This document shows positions 5,399-12,644 of a stretch of 13,734 nt of DNA, one piece after another. How positions within the stretch are numbered: the first letter of the stretch is position 1; each line of letters starts with the position of its first letter. A program made the translations under genes and the position numbers. The stretch lies in the NCBI GenBank assembly GCA_015655225.1, contig JAATFK010000560.1, forward strand, positions 1 to 13,734, read 5' to 3'. The DNA is from Solirubrobacterales bacterium (GTDB lineage: Bacteria; Actinomycetota; Thermoleophilia; Solirubrobacterales; Solirubrobacteraceae). A model generated the notes under the pieces. That model was not told the origin of the DNA. It searched no databases and worked only from the letters and a program-made list of their open reading frames with translations.

Positions 5399-7666
5399 TC
5401 AGGGGCTGGGAGCCGCGCCGCCGCCGGCACCGCCCGCCGCACCGTTGCCGCCGGCGCCGTTGCCGCCGCCGGCCGTGCCGTTGCCGTTGCCGGTCGTGCC
5501 GTTGCCCGCCGTCCCGTTGCCGCCGGCCCCGGTGGTCGGGTTCGGCGTCGCCGGCGGCTGCTGCGGCGCGTGCGCGAAGGCGCCGCCGTCGGTCGTGTCC
5601 GGGGCGGTCGTCCCGTCGGTCGTCGTCCCGCCGTTGTCCGGCGAGCCGGTGCCATCGGTCGAGGTGCCGCCGGAGTCGTCCTTCGAGACCTGCTCCTCGC
5701 CCTGCTGCTGGTATCTGCCGTCCCACGGCGCGCTCACGAACGGTGTTCTCGGCGCCGGGAAGTCACCGCAGTAGCTGCCCTTGATGCTCTCCATGAACTG
5801 CTGCCAGATCGGTCCGGCGATCGTCGCGCCGAAGACGGTCCCGTAGCCCGGCACGTAGCCCATCGGCTGGGTCGTCTTCGGGTAGCCGGTCCAGACGGCG
5901 GTCGAGTATCTCGGCGTGAAGCCGTCGAACCAGCCGTCGGTGTTGTTCGAGGTCGTGCCGGTCTTGCCCGCCGCCGGGCAGCCGATCGAGAGGCCGACGC
6001 CGGTCCCGTTCGTGATCACGCCCTTCAGCGCGCTGATCACCTTCGCCGTCTCGCCGTCGGTGAACTCGCGTCTGCGCGGCGAGTTGCCGAGGTCGTCGAC
6101 TCTGCCGTTCGCGTGGACGACTCTCTCGATCGCGGTCGCCGTGTTGCGCACGCCGCCGTCGGCGATCGTCGCGTAGGCGTTCGCCATCTCCAGCGGGGAG
6201 ACGCCGTAGGTGAGGCCGCCGATCGCCTCCGCCGGGTAGGAGTCGAGGTGCGAGGTGACGCCCATGTCGTACGCCGCCTGCGTGATTCTCTGCGGCGTGA
6301 GGTCGGCTCCCAGCTGCGCGTAGACGGTGTTGTCGGAGAGCGCCATCGCCTCCGTCAGGCTGATGCTGCCGTGGTACTGGAAGTCGTCGGTCTGCGGTGC
6401 CCAGGTGGGCGCGAGCGGATCCCAGCCTCTCTGCAGCGCGTACGAGTTGTAGTACGTCGAGTCGGGGTCGACGCCGAGCCGCACGGCCGCCATCAGGTCG
6501 ATCGCCTTGAAGGTCGAGCCGGGCTGTCGTCTGCCCTGGGTCGCGTAGTTGAAGTTCGTGTTGCCGTTGCCCGAGCCGTAGGTCGCCGAGGAGGCCATCG
6601 CGAGGATGTGGCCGTTGGCCGGGTCGATCGTCACGAGTGCCGCCGACGGCTGGCCCGGCTGGTTGAGGTGGTCGGTGATCGCTCTGCGCGCCAGCGTCTG
6701 GTAGTTCAGGTTGATCGTCGTGTAGACCTTCAGTCCGCCCTGCGCGACGACCTTGGCGCCGTAGTGGTCGATCAGCTCGCTCTTGACGTAGTCGAAGAAG
6801 AACTGCTCGCGACGCTGCGCGTAGTAGTTGTTCTTCTTGACCCCGAGCGGCGCGCGCTCGGCTCTGTCGGCCTGTGCCAGCGTCAGGTATCTGGCGGTCA
6901 CCATCGATCTCAGGACCTCGTTGCGCCGCTGTCTCGCGACCTTCGCGTGCAGGAACGGGTTGTAGTCGGTCGGTGCCTGGGGGAGGCCGGCGAGCAGCGC
7001 CGCCTGCGGCAGCGTCAGCTGCGCGGCGGTCTTGTCGAAGAACATCCGTGCGGCCGCCTGCACGCCGATCGCGGTCTTGCCGCCGACCGTGCCGTACGGG
7101 ACGTTGTTGAGGTACGAGGTGAGGATCCAGTCCTTCGAGTGCTGCTTCTCCAGCTCGTCGGCGAGCTTCGCCTCGCGGATCTTGCGCGTCAGCGTCTTCT
7201 TCAGCCGGTCCTGCGGGATGTAGAGGTTGCGCACCAGCTGCATCGTCAGCGTCGAGCCGCCCTGCGCGGCGCTGTCGGAGCTGACGTTCTTGAGCGCGGC
7301 GCGCGCGACGCCGACGTAGTCGACGCCGCCATGCTGGTAGAAGCGACGGTCCTCGATCGAGACGGTCGCGCGCTTGAGCGTGGTTGGGATCTGGCTGGAG
7401 GGGATCGCGGTGCGCAGCGTGTCGCCGGAGATGAAGCCGAGGCGGGTGCCGTCGGCGGCGTAGATCGTCGAGATGCCGTCCTGCGGCTTCGGCTTCAGCT
7501 GGTCGATGTTCGGCGTGTCGTTGATCACGCCGGTCACCCAGGTCGCGGCGGCGATGCCGGCCGCGGCCACGCCGATCAGCACCACCGCGATGGTGGCGAA
7601 GATGATGCGGCGGACGGGGTGGCCGCGGTGGCGCCTGCGGCGCTTCTGTCGGTCTCGGCGACTCAC
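5399..7666 (-). CDS. Bifunctional class A penicillin-binding protein (PBP1A-like)
   Basis: This 755-residue enzyme polymerises lipid II into glycan strands and cross-links the stem peptides outside the membrane. A basic cytoplasmic tail is followed by a membrane anchor (about 20-46). The GT51 glycosyltransferase domain (about 65-240) has catalytic E105 in SIEDRRFYQHGG, QGGSTLTMQLVRNLY (135-149), RKIREAKLADELE with E165, and WILTSYLNNVPYG. The transpeptidase domain (about 310-625) has S384-x-x-K387 (PGSTFK), S444-D-N446 and K568-T-G570. All catalytic residues are present, so it should be active and beta-lactam sensitive. A disordered tail (about 655-755) is rich in Thr, Gly, Asp, Pro and Asn. 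The start is GTG at 7666, with no good ribosome-binding site. Arginine codons change sharply near residue 245: none of 21 before it is AGA, but 14 of 25 after it are. Confidence 0.97.
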   Translation of the reverse strand: MSRRDRQKRRRRHRGHPVRRIIFATIAVVLIGVAAAGIAAATWVTGVINDTPNIDQLKPKPQDGISTIYAADGTRLGFISGDTLRTAIPSSQIPTTLKRATVSIEDRRFYQHGGVDYVGVARAALKNVSSDSAAQGGSTLTMQLVRNLYIPQDRLKKTLTRKIREAKLADELEKQHSKDWILTSYLNNVPYGTVGGKTAIGVQAAARMFFDKTAAQLTLPQAALLAGLPQAPTDYNPFLHAKVARQRRNEVLRSMVTARYLTLAQADRAERAPLGVKKNNYYAQRREQFFFDYVKSELIDHYGAKVVAQGGLKVYTTINLNYQTLARRAITDHLNQPGQPSAALVTIDPANGHILAMASSATYGSGNGNTNFNYATQGRRQPGSTFKAIDLMAAVRLGVDPDSTYYNSYALQRGWDPLAPTWAPQTDDFQYHGSISLTEAMALSDNTVYAQLGADLTPQRITQAAYDMGVTSHLDSYPAEAIGGLTYGVSPLEMANAYATIADGGVRNTATAIERVVHANGRVDDLGNSPRRREFTDGETAKVISALKGVITNGTGVGLSIGCPAAGKTGTTSNNTDGWFDGFTPRYSTAVWTGYPKTTQPMGYVPGYGTVFGATIAGPIWQQFMESIKGSYCGDFPAPRTPFVSAPWDGRYQQQGEEQVSKDDSGGTSTDGTGSPDNGGTTTDGTTAPDTTDGGAFAHAPQQPPATPNPTTGAGGNGTAGNGTTGNGNGTAGGGNGAGGNGAAGGAGGGAAPSP
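5444..5518 (-). repeat. Asn-Gly coding repeat in the PBP C-terminal tail
   Basis: Six copies of the hexamer GTTGCC on the plus strand (GGCAAC in the coding sense) encode Gly-Asn units, with the asparagines at residues 717, 722, 727, 729, 736 and 741 in a Gly/Ala/Thr background. It looks like a low-complexity repeat prone to slippage; similar disordered tails are common on actinobacterial PBPs. Confidence 0.75.
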
Positions 7667-7739
7667 GGGAGTGAGGGTGCTGCGGGAGCGGATCGACTGG
7701 CCTGCGAGCGTGTCGCATCCGATCCGGGGGAGATGGCAA

Positions 7740-7745
7740 AGTCTA
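7740..7745 (-). promoter_or_regulatory. Candidate -10 element (TAGACT) of the PBP gene
   Basis: On the minus strand TAGACT lies about 74 bases before the PBP start, in a T/A-richer patch (GGTTAGACTTTG). It fits TAnnnT. It would make the PBP gene a separate transcript from mscS, with a leader of about 65 bases. The -35 match is poor. Confidence 0.35.
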
Positions 7746-7783
7746 ACCAGGTGCGTTTTCGGGCAGGCCGGGCGCCCTCCTCC

Positions 7784-7805
7784 CGCTGCACTCCGGCGTG
7801 CAGCG
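7784..7805 (-). terminator. Hairpin downstream of mscS
   Basis: CGCTGCAC (7784-7791) is perfectly complementary to GTGCAGCG (7798-7805) with a six-base loop. It begins 11 bases after the mscS stop and lies before the candidate PBP promoter. There is no U-tract, as is common for terminators in very GC-rich actinobacteria. Confidence 0.5.
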
Positions 7806-7816
7806 CGGCGCGCCGG

Positions 7817-8623
7817 TCAGGTCGCCGCGACCGGGTCCAGCAGGCCCTGCGCGCGCAGGGCCCGGAGCGCGTCGGCGCGCAGCGTCGAGGCGCCGGCGAC
7901 CCGCTCGGCCGGTGTCGAGCGGCCGCGCCCGACGCTGTAGCGGACGCCGTCCGAGGTGATCTCGGCGACGCGCACGATCGGTGCCGGGCGCAGCGCGGTG
8001 AGCGCCGCCAGCACCTGGTCGGCGTCGACCGCGTGGGGCAGCCACACGTCGACCTCGACCGCGACCTCCGCCTCGACGATCGTGTCGTTGCGCAGCAGGC
8101 CGCCGGCCAGCCGCTCGTTCGGGATGAAGATGCGCCCGCCGTCGCCGCCGCGCACGACCGTGTAGTTGAGGCGCACGTCCTCGACCGTCCCGGAGGCGTC
8201 CTCGATCGTGACGCTGTCGCCGATCCGCAGCGGCTGCGCGATCGTCAGCATCACGCCCGCGATCAGGTTCGCGAGCGTCTGCCGGGCGGCGAAGCCGAGG
8301 ACCGCGGCGAGCAGCGCGCTGGAGGCGAGGACGCCGGTCGCGAGGCGGTTCAGGCCGGCGAACTGCGAGATCGCGATCATCAGCCCGACCATCAGGATCA
8401 CGAGCATCACGAGCCGTCGCAGGAAGCGCAGGCGCGTGTCCACGACCGGCGTCAGGACGTTGCCCGAGACGGCCGCCGCGAGCCGCCGCCCGCGCCGGAA
8501 GACCATCCGGTCGACGACCCACGCCAGCGCCACCGCGAGCAGCAGCGACAGCAGCGCCGTCAGCTCGTGCGAGTGCCGCGAGAGGAACGAGACGCCGAGG
8601 ATGGGAACATCGTGGGCGAGCAT
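7817..8623 (-). CDS. MscS-family small mechanosensitive channel
   Basis: This is a 268-residue channel of minimal MscS layout. Channels of this family open under membrane tension to release solutes after osmotic downshock. Membrane helices are seen at about 17-40, 66-88 and 96-132. The last is the pore-lining TM3, with the Gly/Ala-rich GVLASSALLAAVLGFAARQTL, and it runs into the family signature ANLIAGVMLTIAQPLRIGD. The beta domain (about 135-185) contains GTVEDVRLNYTVVRG and IFIPNERL, followed by an alpha-beta C-terminal domain. The start is ATG at 8623; it shares the CATG tetramer with the divergent mannosyltransferase start. GTG at 8644, directly after a GGGAGGGG tract, is a possible longer start (7 more residues). 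The PBP gene follows after a hairpin and probable promoter. Confidence 0.93.
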   Translation of the reverse strand: MLAHDVPILGVSFLSRHSHELTALLSLLLAVALAWVVDRMVFRRGRRLAAAVSGNVLTPVVDTRLRFLRRLVMLVILMVGLMIAISQFAGLNRLATGVLASSALLAAVLGFAARQTLANLIAGVMLTIAQPLRIGDSVTIEDASGTVEDVRLNYTVVRGGDGGRIFIPNERLAGGLLRNDTIVEAEVAVEVDVWLPHAVDADQVLAALTALRPAPIVRVAEITSDGVRYSVGRGRSTPAERVAGASTLRADALRALRAQGLLDPVAAT

Positions 8624-9926
8624 GGACCGCGAGCGTACCGTCACCCCCTCCCTGTCGCTCTCGCTGCGCGAGTCGTGGCGCGCGCTCTGGACCTCGCGCG
8701 TCGCCGTCTGGGTCGCCGGCCTGCTTGGGCTGCTGTGGATCGGCCGCGTGCCGAACACGGGCGGCTTCGACCCGGACGGCCTGACGGAGCCGTTCGGCAG
8801 GTTCGCGAACATCCTCGTCGCGCCGCTCGCGCGCTGGGACTCGGTCTGGTTCCTGTCGATCTCGCACGACGGCTACGGGCCGAAGAGCGGCGACCACGCG
8901 AAGACCGCGTTCTTCCCCCTGTATCCGGGCCTGATCCGGGTGGTCGGCTGGGTCGTCCGCTCGCAGCTGCTCGCGGGCGTGCTGATCTCGCTCGTCTGCT
9001 TCCTCGCCGCGCTCGTGCTGCTGCACCGGCTGGCGGCGATCGAGCTGGGGCTGGAGGGCGCGCGCGGGACGATCCTGCTGCTCGCGTTCTTCCCGACCGC
9101 GCTGTTCTTCTCCGCCGTCTACTCGGAGTCGCTCTTCCTGCTCGTGACCGTCGGCGCCGTGCTGGCGGCACGGCAGGGCCGCTGGGCGTGGGCCGGGATC
9201 GCCGGGCTGCTGGCGGCGCTGACGCGCAACAGCGGCGTGCTGCTGCTCGTCCCGCTCGGGCTGCTCTACCTCTACGGGCCGCGCGCCGACCGGCCGCCGG
9301 CGGCGGTGGTGGCAGGGTCCGGCGCGGTGCCCGCTCGTGACTGGCGCCGGCTGCTGCCGCGCTACGCCCTGCGGCCCGACGTGCTGTGGCTCGCGCTCGT
9401 CCCGCTCGGGCTCGTGCTCTACCTCGCCTACTGCGGGATCGTGCTCGGCGACGTGATGGCGCCGTTCCACGCGCAGAAGCTGTGGTTCCGCCACTTCGTC
9501 CCGATCGGCGCCGCGACCGAGGGGGCGCGCGCCGCCTGGCTCGGGTTGCGCCAGCTGGTCCACGGCTCGCCGACGCCGGTCTACTTCACGCAGGGCGGCA
9601 GCGACTCGTTCTCGACGGCGGCGCAGAGCCTGCTGCTGTTCGGCTTCCTCGTGCTCGTCGTCCTCGGCGTCGTCGGCGCGCTGCGGCGGCTGCCGTTCGC
9701 CTACGGCGCCTACGCGGGGATCGCGCTGCTGTTCTCGGTCTCGAACCCGGTCGACGCGCAGCCGCTGATCTCGCTGTCGCGCTACGTCGTCGTCCTCTTC
9801 CCGGTCCAGATGTGGATGGCGGGGTGGTGCGCGAAACGCGGCGGGGTCGAGCGCGCGGTCGGCATCAGCGCCGTCCTGCTGGGGCTGTGCGCGGCGCAGT
9901 TCACGCGCTGGGCGTTCGTGGCATGA
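8622..9926 (+). CDS. PIG-V-like polytopic mannosyltransferase
   Basis: This 434-residue, highly hydrophobic integral membrane protein has roughly ten membrane segments. It carries motifs of the PIG-V/GT-C type mannosyltransferases: RWDSVWFLSISHDGY (71-85) in the first extracytoplasmic loop, where the aspartate is the expected catalytic/metal residue; AFFPLYP (96-102); FFPTALFFSAVYSES (156-170); and TRNSG (201-205). In eukaryotes PIG-V adds the second mannose of GPI anchors. Bacterial relatives are thought to move sugars from polyprenyl-phosphate carriers to unknown envelope acceptors. The start is ATG at 8622, upstream of the first membrane segment, with GGGCGAG one base before; ATG 8601 would be an alternative. 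It is the first gene of a plus-strand cluster and overlaps the HAD gene by four bases (ATGA). Confidence 0.85.
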   Translation: MDRERTVTPSLSLSLRESWRALWTSRVAVWVAGLLGLLWIGRVPNTGGFDPDGLTEPFGRFANILVAPLARWDSVWFLSISHDGYGPKSGDHAKTAFFPLYPGLIRVVGWVVRSQLLAGVLISLVCFLAALVLLHRLAAIELGLEGARGTILLLAFFPTALFFSAVYSESLFLLVTVGAVLAARQGRWAWAGIAGLLAALTRNSGVLLLVPLGLLYLYGPRADRPPAAVVAGSGAVPARDWRRLLPRYALRPDVLWLALVPLGLVLYLAYCGIVLGDVMAPFHAQKLWFRHFVPIGAATEGARAAWLGLRQLVHGSPTPVYFTQGGSDSFSTAAQSLLLFGFLVLVVLGVVGALRRLPFAYGAYAGIALLFSVSNPVDAQPLISLSRYVVVLFPVQMWMAGWCAKRGGVERAVGISAVLLGLCAAQFTRWAFVA

Positions 9927-10624
9927 GCGTGCCTCCCCGCGCCTACCTGCTCGACGCGCTCGGCACGCTGCTGGAGCTGGAGCCGCCGGCGCCGCTGCTG
10001 CGGGAGGAGCTGCGCGCGCGCTTCGGGCTCGAGCTGAGCGCGGAGGAGGTGACGCGCGCCGTGCGCGCGGAGATCGCGTACTACCGCGCCCACCACGACG
10101 AGGCGCGCGACCGGCCCGCGCTCGCGCGCCTGCGTGCCGACGCGACCCGCGCGCTGCGCGACGCGCTGCCGCCGGGCGCCCCCGAGCTGCCCCTCGCCGA
10201 GCTGACGGAGGCGCTGCTGGCGTCGCTGCGCTTCCCGCCCTACCCCGAGGTGGTGGAGGTGCTGACGCGGGCGCGCGAGCGCGGGATCCGCCTCGTCGTC
10301 GTCTCCAACTGGGACGTCTCGCTGCACGACGCGCTCGCTGCCGCCGGGCTCGACCCGCTGCTCGACGGGGTCGTGACCTCGGCCGAGCTGGGCGTCGCCA
10401 AGCCCGACCCGGCGATCTTCGCCCACGCCCTCGCGCTCGCCGGCGTCTCGGCGCAGGAGGCGGTGCACGTCGGCGACAGCGTCGAGGCGGACGTCGCCGG
10501 GGCGAGGGCGGCGGGGATCGCGCCGCTGCTGGTCGTGCGCGAGGGCGCCGCGCCCGACGCGCCGCCGCCGCCGGGCGTGGCGACCATCGCGACGCTGCGC
10601 GAGCTGCCGGGCCTCGATCCGTAA
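9923..10624 (+). CDS. HAD-superfamily hydrolase (subfamily IA)
   Basis: This 233-residue hydrolase uses an aspartyl-phosphate intermediate on a small phosphorylated substrate that cannot be named. All four HAD motifs are seen: motif I LLDALGTL with nucleophile D11, motif II VVSNW with S128, motif III K160 in AKPDPAIF, and motif IV HVGDSVEADVAGA with D185 and D190. A helical cap domain of about 80 residues (20-105) marks the C1-cap group. In motif I the second aspartate (the general acid, D+2) is replaced by L13, as in REG-2/HDHD3-like members. The ATG overlaps the mannosyltransferase stop (ATGA), implying translational coupling. The CPBP protease gene follows 11 bases later. Confidence 0.9.
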   Translation: MSVPPRAYLLDALGTLLELEPPAPLLREELRARFGLELSAEEVTRAVRAEIAYYRAHHDEARDRPALARLRADATRALRDALPPGAPELPLAELTEALLASLRFPPYPEVVEVLTRARERGIRLVVVSNWDVSLHDALAAAGLDPLLDGVVTSAELGVAKPDPAIFAHALALAGVSAQEAVHVGDSVEADVAGARAAGIAPLLVVREGAAPDAPPPPGVATIATLRELPGLDP

Positions 10625-10627
10625 CCT
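10622..10627 (+). promoter_or_regulatory. Candidate -10 element (TAACCT) of the CPBP gene
   Basis: TAACCT overlaps the HAD stop codon and ends eight bases before the GTG at 10636. The same hexamer precedes the GTG start of the M28-like gene. Coincidence is possible, because TAA is the stop codon. Confidence 0.2.
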
Positions 10628-10635
10628 TCGCTGGC

Positions 10636-11520
10636 GTGCGCTCCGCCTCGCCACCGACGCCGCCTCCGCCCGAGCTGCCGGAGCTGCCGGACGGGGTCGA
10701 GCCCGGCCCGCCGCGGCCGCGCCGGATGGAGGACGAGACGCTGCCGTACTGGCAGCCGTGGACCGCGCCGGTCGCGCTGATCGCGGCCTTCGCGATCGCG
10801 ATCGTCGGCGGGCTGATCATCGGCGCGGTCGCGAGCGCGTTCGGGGCCAGCATCTCGAACCCGCCGGCGGTCGTGAACCTGCTCAGCACGGTCGTCCAGG
10901 ACGGCGCCTTCATCGCCTGCGCGCTGATCTTCGCGCGCACGACCGAGCGCCTCAGACCGGGCTTCTTCGGCCTGCGCCGGACGCCGTTCTGGCCCGCGGT
11001 CGGGTGGATCGCGCTCGCGGCGCTGACCTTCTACGTGCTGAGCGCGATCTGGGCGCAGCTGATCAACATCAAGGAGACCGACCAGCTGCCGAGCGACCTC
11101 GGCACGAAGGACAGCGTCGTCGGGCTGATCTCGGTCTGCATCCTCGTGACGGTGATCGCGCCGATCGCGGAGGAGTTCCTCTTCCGCGGCTTCTTCTTCG
11201 GCGCGCTGCGGCGCTGGCGCGGGCCGTGGCCGGCGGCGGTCGTGACCGGCATCGTGTTCGGCGCGATCCACGTCGGCTCGGCGCCGGCGCTGTTCCTCGC
11301 GCCGCTCGCGCTGCTCGGCTTCCTGCTCTGCCTGCTGCGCTGGAGAACGGGATCGCTGCTGCCGTGCGTCGCGCTGCACTCGCTTAACAACGCGATCGCG
11401 TTCGGCGTCAACGAGGCGAACTGGAACACGTGGCAGACGGTGCTGCTGATCATCGGCTCCGTCACGACGGTGCTGCTCGTGCTGCGTCCGTTCCTGGAGC
11501 GGGAGCCGCGCCCAGTCTGA
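10636..11520 (+). CDS. CPBP-family intramembrane metalloprotease
   Basis: This 294-residue membrane protein belongs to the CPBP (Abi/Rce1-like) family, whose eukaryotic member Rce1 cleaves CAAX proteins and whose bacterial members act in bacteriocin self-immunity or peptide processing. The three active-site motifs are intact: E179-E180-FLFR184-G, then FGAIH with H212, and H248-SLN-N252. A Pro-rich N-terminal tail (5-29) with the ELPELP motif leads into about eight hydrophobic segments from residue 43. The start is GTG at 10636; there is no Shine-Dalgarno box, and ATG at 10726 (residue 31) would give a protein beginning just before the first membrane segment, so the N-terminus is uncertain. 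The gene is sandwiched between HAD and L,D-transpeptidase genes; its substrate is unknown. Confidence 0.9.
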   Translation: MRSASPPTPPPPELPELPDGVEPGPPRPRRMEDETLPYWQPWTAPVALIAAFAIAIVGGLIIGAVASAFGASISNPPAVVNLLSTVVQDGAFIACALIFARTTERLRPGFFGLRRTPFWPAVGWIALAALTFYVLSAIWAQLINIKETDQLPSDLGTKDSVVGLISVCILVTVIAPIAEEFLFRGFFFGALRRWRGPWPAAVVTGIVFGAIHVGSAPALFLAPLALLGFLLCLLRWRTGSLLPCVALHSLNNAIAFGVNEANWNTWQTVLLIIGSVTTVLLVLRPFLEREPRPV

Positions 11521-11551
11521 CCGGCTGCGCGCCGTCGTGTGCGCGCTCAAC

Positions 11552-11557
11552 TACTAT
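11552..11557 (+). promoter_or_regulatory. Candidate -10 element (TACTAT) of the L,D-transpeptidase gene
   Basis: TACTAT is the best -10-like hexamer in the window and ends ten bases before the ATG at 11568, in a 47-base spacer that lacks a Shine-Dalgarno box. It predicts a leader of about zero to five bases. The -35 region has no clear TTGACA match. Confidence 0.45.
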
Positions 11558-11567
11558 TCGCGCCCTG

Positions 11568-12644
11568 ATGAACCGCGCCACCGCTCTCACCACCGCCGCC
11601 GTCACCGTCGCTCTCGTCGCGCTGCCGGCCGCCGCGTCCGCCGCTGAGCCCGCGCTCGGCGCGGCCGCCGCCACGCCGACCACCGCGACCACCCCGGCGC
11701 CCGCGCCGACGACGACGCCCACGACGCCGGCGCCGGCCCCGAAGCCGAAGGCCAAGCCGAAGCCGGTGGCGAAGCCGAAGGACGCGCGCCTGTCGCTGAC
11801 GCTCGCGGGCGACTTCCACGTCGGCAAGGAGACGCTTGCGGTGACCGGCCGCAGCGTCCGCGTCGACGGCCGGATCGCGCCGTACGTCGCGGGCCAGAAG
11901 GTGATCGTGCACGTGTGGCGCGGGCACAAGAAGATCAAGGACGTCACGGTGACGCCGAAGCCGACGAAGACGAAGCAGACCGCGACGTTCAGCGTCAGCT
12001 TCGTGAGCGACGGCCCCGGCTCGCTGCAGGTCGCCGCGGTGCACGAGGCCAACGCGCTGCAGAAGCGCGTCGCGACGACCTCGTCGCTGACCGCCGTCTC
12101 GCCGTCGACCAGCGGCCCGTTCGTCGGGCTGCTGCAGCAGAAGCTCGCCGCGGTCGGCTACGCGACGCCGCAGAACGGCGTCTTCGACCTCGCGACGCAG
12201 CAGGCGGTCCTCGCCTTCCGCAAGGTCAACGGCCTCAGCCGCACGAGCGAGATCACGCCGACGGTCGTCGACAAGCTGCTCGCCGGCCAGGGCGGCTTCA
12301 AGGTTCGCTACCCGTCGCACGGCCGCCACGTCGAGGCGAACCTCGGCTGGCAGGTGCTCGCGGAGATCGACAACGGCAAGGTCGTCAACGCGTACACGAC
12401 CAGCTCGGGGAAGCCGTCGACGCCGACGGTGCTCGGCTCCTTCCAGGTCTACCTGAAGACGCCGGGGACGAACTCCGAGGGCATGGTCGACTCGAACTAC
12501 TTCATCCGCGGCTACGCGATCCACGGCTACTACTCGGTGCCGACCTACAACGCGAGCCACGGCTGCCTGCGGGTCCCGATCCCGGACGCCGCCGCGATCT
12601 ACAACTGGGTCCAGTACGGCACCACGGTCGACGTCTACTACTAA
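11568..12644 (+). CDS. Secreted L,D-transpeptidase (YkuD) with peptidoglycan-binding domain
   Basis: This exported 358-residue enzyme makes 3-3 cross-links in peptidoglycan or attaches proteins to it. A signal peptide (about 1-26, cleaved near ASA-A) precedes a Pro/Ala/Thr/Lys linker (32-71). An Ig-like beta domain (about 73-175) follows. Next comes a PG_binding_1 helical domain (about 184-240, GLLQQKLAAVGY ... GVFDLATQQAVLAFRKVNGL), then the YkuD domain (about 250-358) with H319, the catalytic SHGC (330-333, C333) and R335. The start is ATG at 11568, because a signal peptide follows it; a reading from 11430 only adds a tail. It has no ribosome-binding site, but TACTAT lies upstream. Together with the PBP gene in this window it covers both D,D- and L,D-cross-linking. 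The TAA is immediately followed by the pyrE GTG. Confidence 0.95.
   Translation: MNRATALTTAAVTVALVALPAAASAAEPALGAAAATPTTATTPAPAPTTTPTTPAPAPKPKAKPKPVAKPKDARLSLTLAGDFHVGKETLAVTGRSVRVDGRIAPYVAGQKVIVHVWRGHKKIKDVTVTPKPTKTKQTATFSVSFVSDGPGSLQVAAVHEANALQKRVATTSSLTAVSPSTSGPFVGLLQQKLAAVGYATPQNGVFDLATQQAVLAFRKVNGLSRTSEITPTVVDKLLAGQGGFKVRYPSHGRHVEANLGWQVLAEIDNGKVVNAYTTSSGKPSTPTVLGSFQVYLKTPGTNSEGMVDSNYFIRGYAIHGYYSVPTYNASHGCLRVPIPDAAAIYNWVQYGTTVDVYY

Noticed and set aside
8624..8812. An mscS start at 8812
   Set aside because: It adds 63 non-homologous residues that overlap the mannosyltransferase gene.
5570..9340. A plus-strand open frame of 1256 codons crossing the PBP and mscS genes
   Set aside because: It is antisense to two strongly supported genes, has an Arg/Gly/Ala/Asp/Val composition without any motif, and long shadow frames are expected in very GC-rich DNA.
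7743..10940. A minus-strand open frame of 1065 codons across the mannosyltransferase, HAD and CPBP genes
   Set aside because: It has runs of Arg, Gln and Pro with no domain signature and is antisense to real genes.
11430..11567. A longer L,D-transpeptidase starting at 11430
   Set aside because: It would place the signal peptide in the interior and overlap the CPBP coding sequence.
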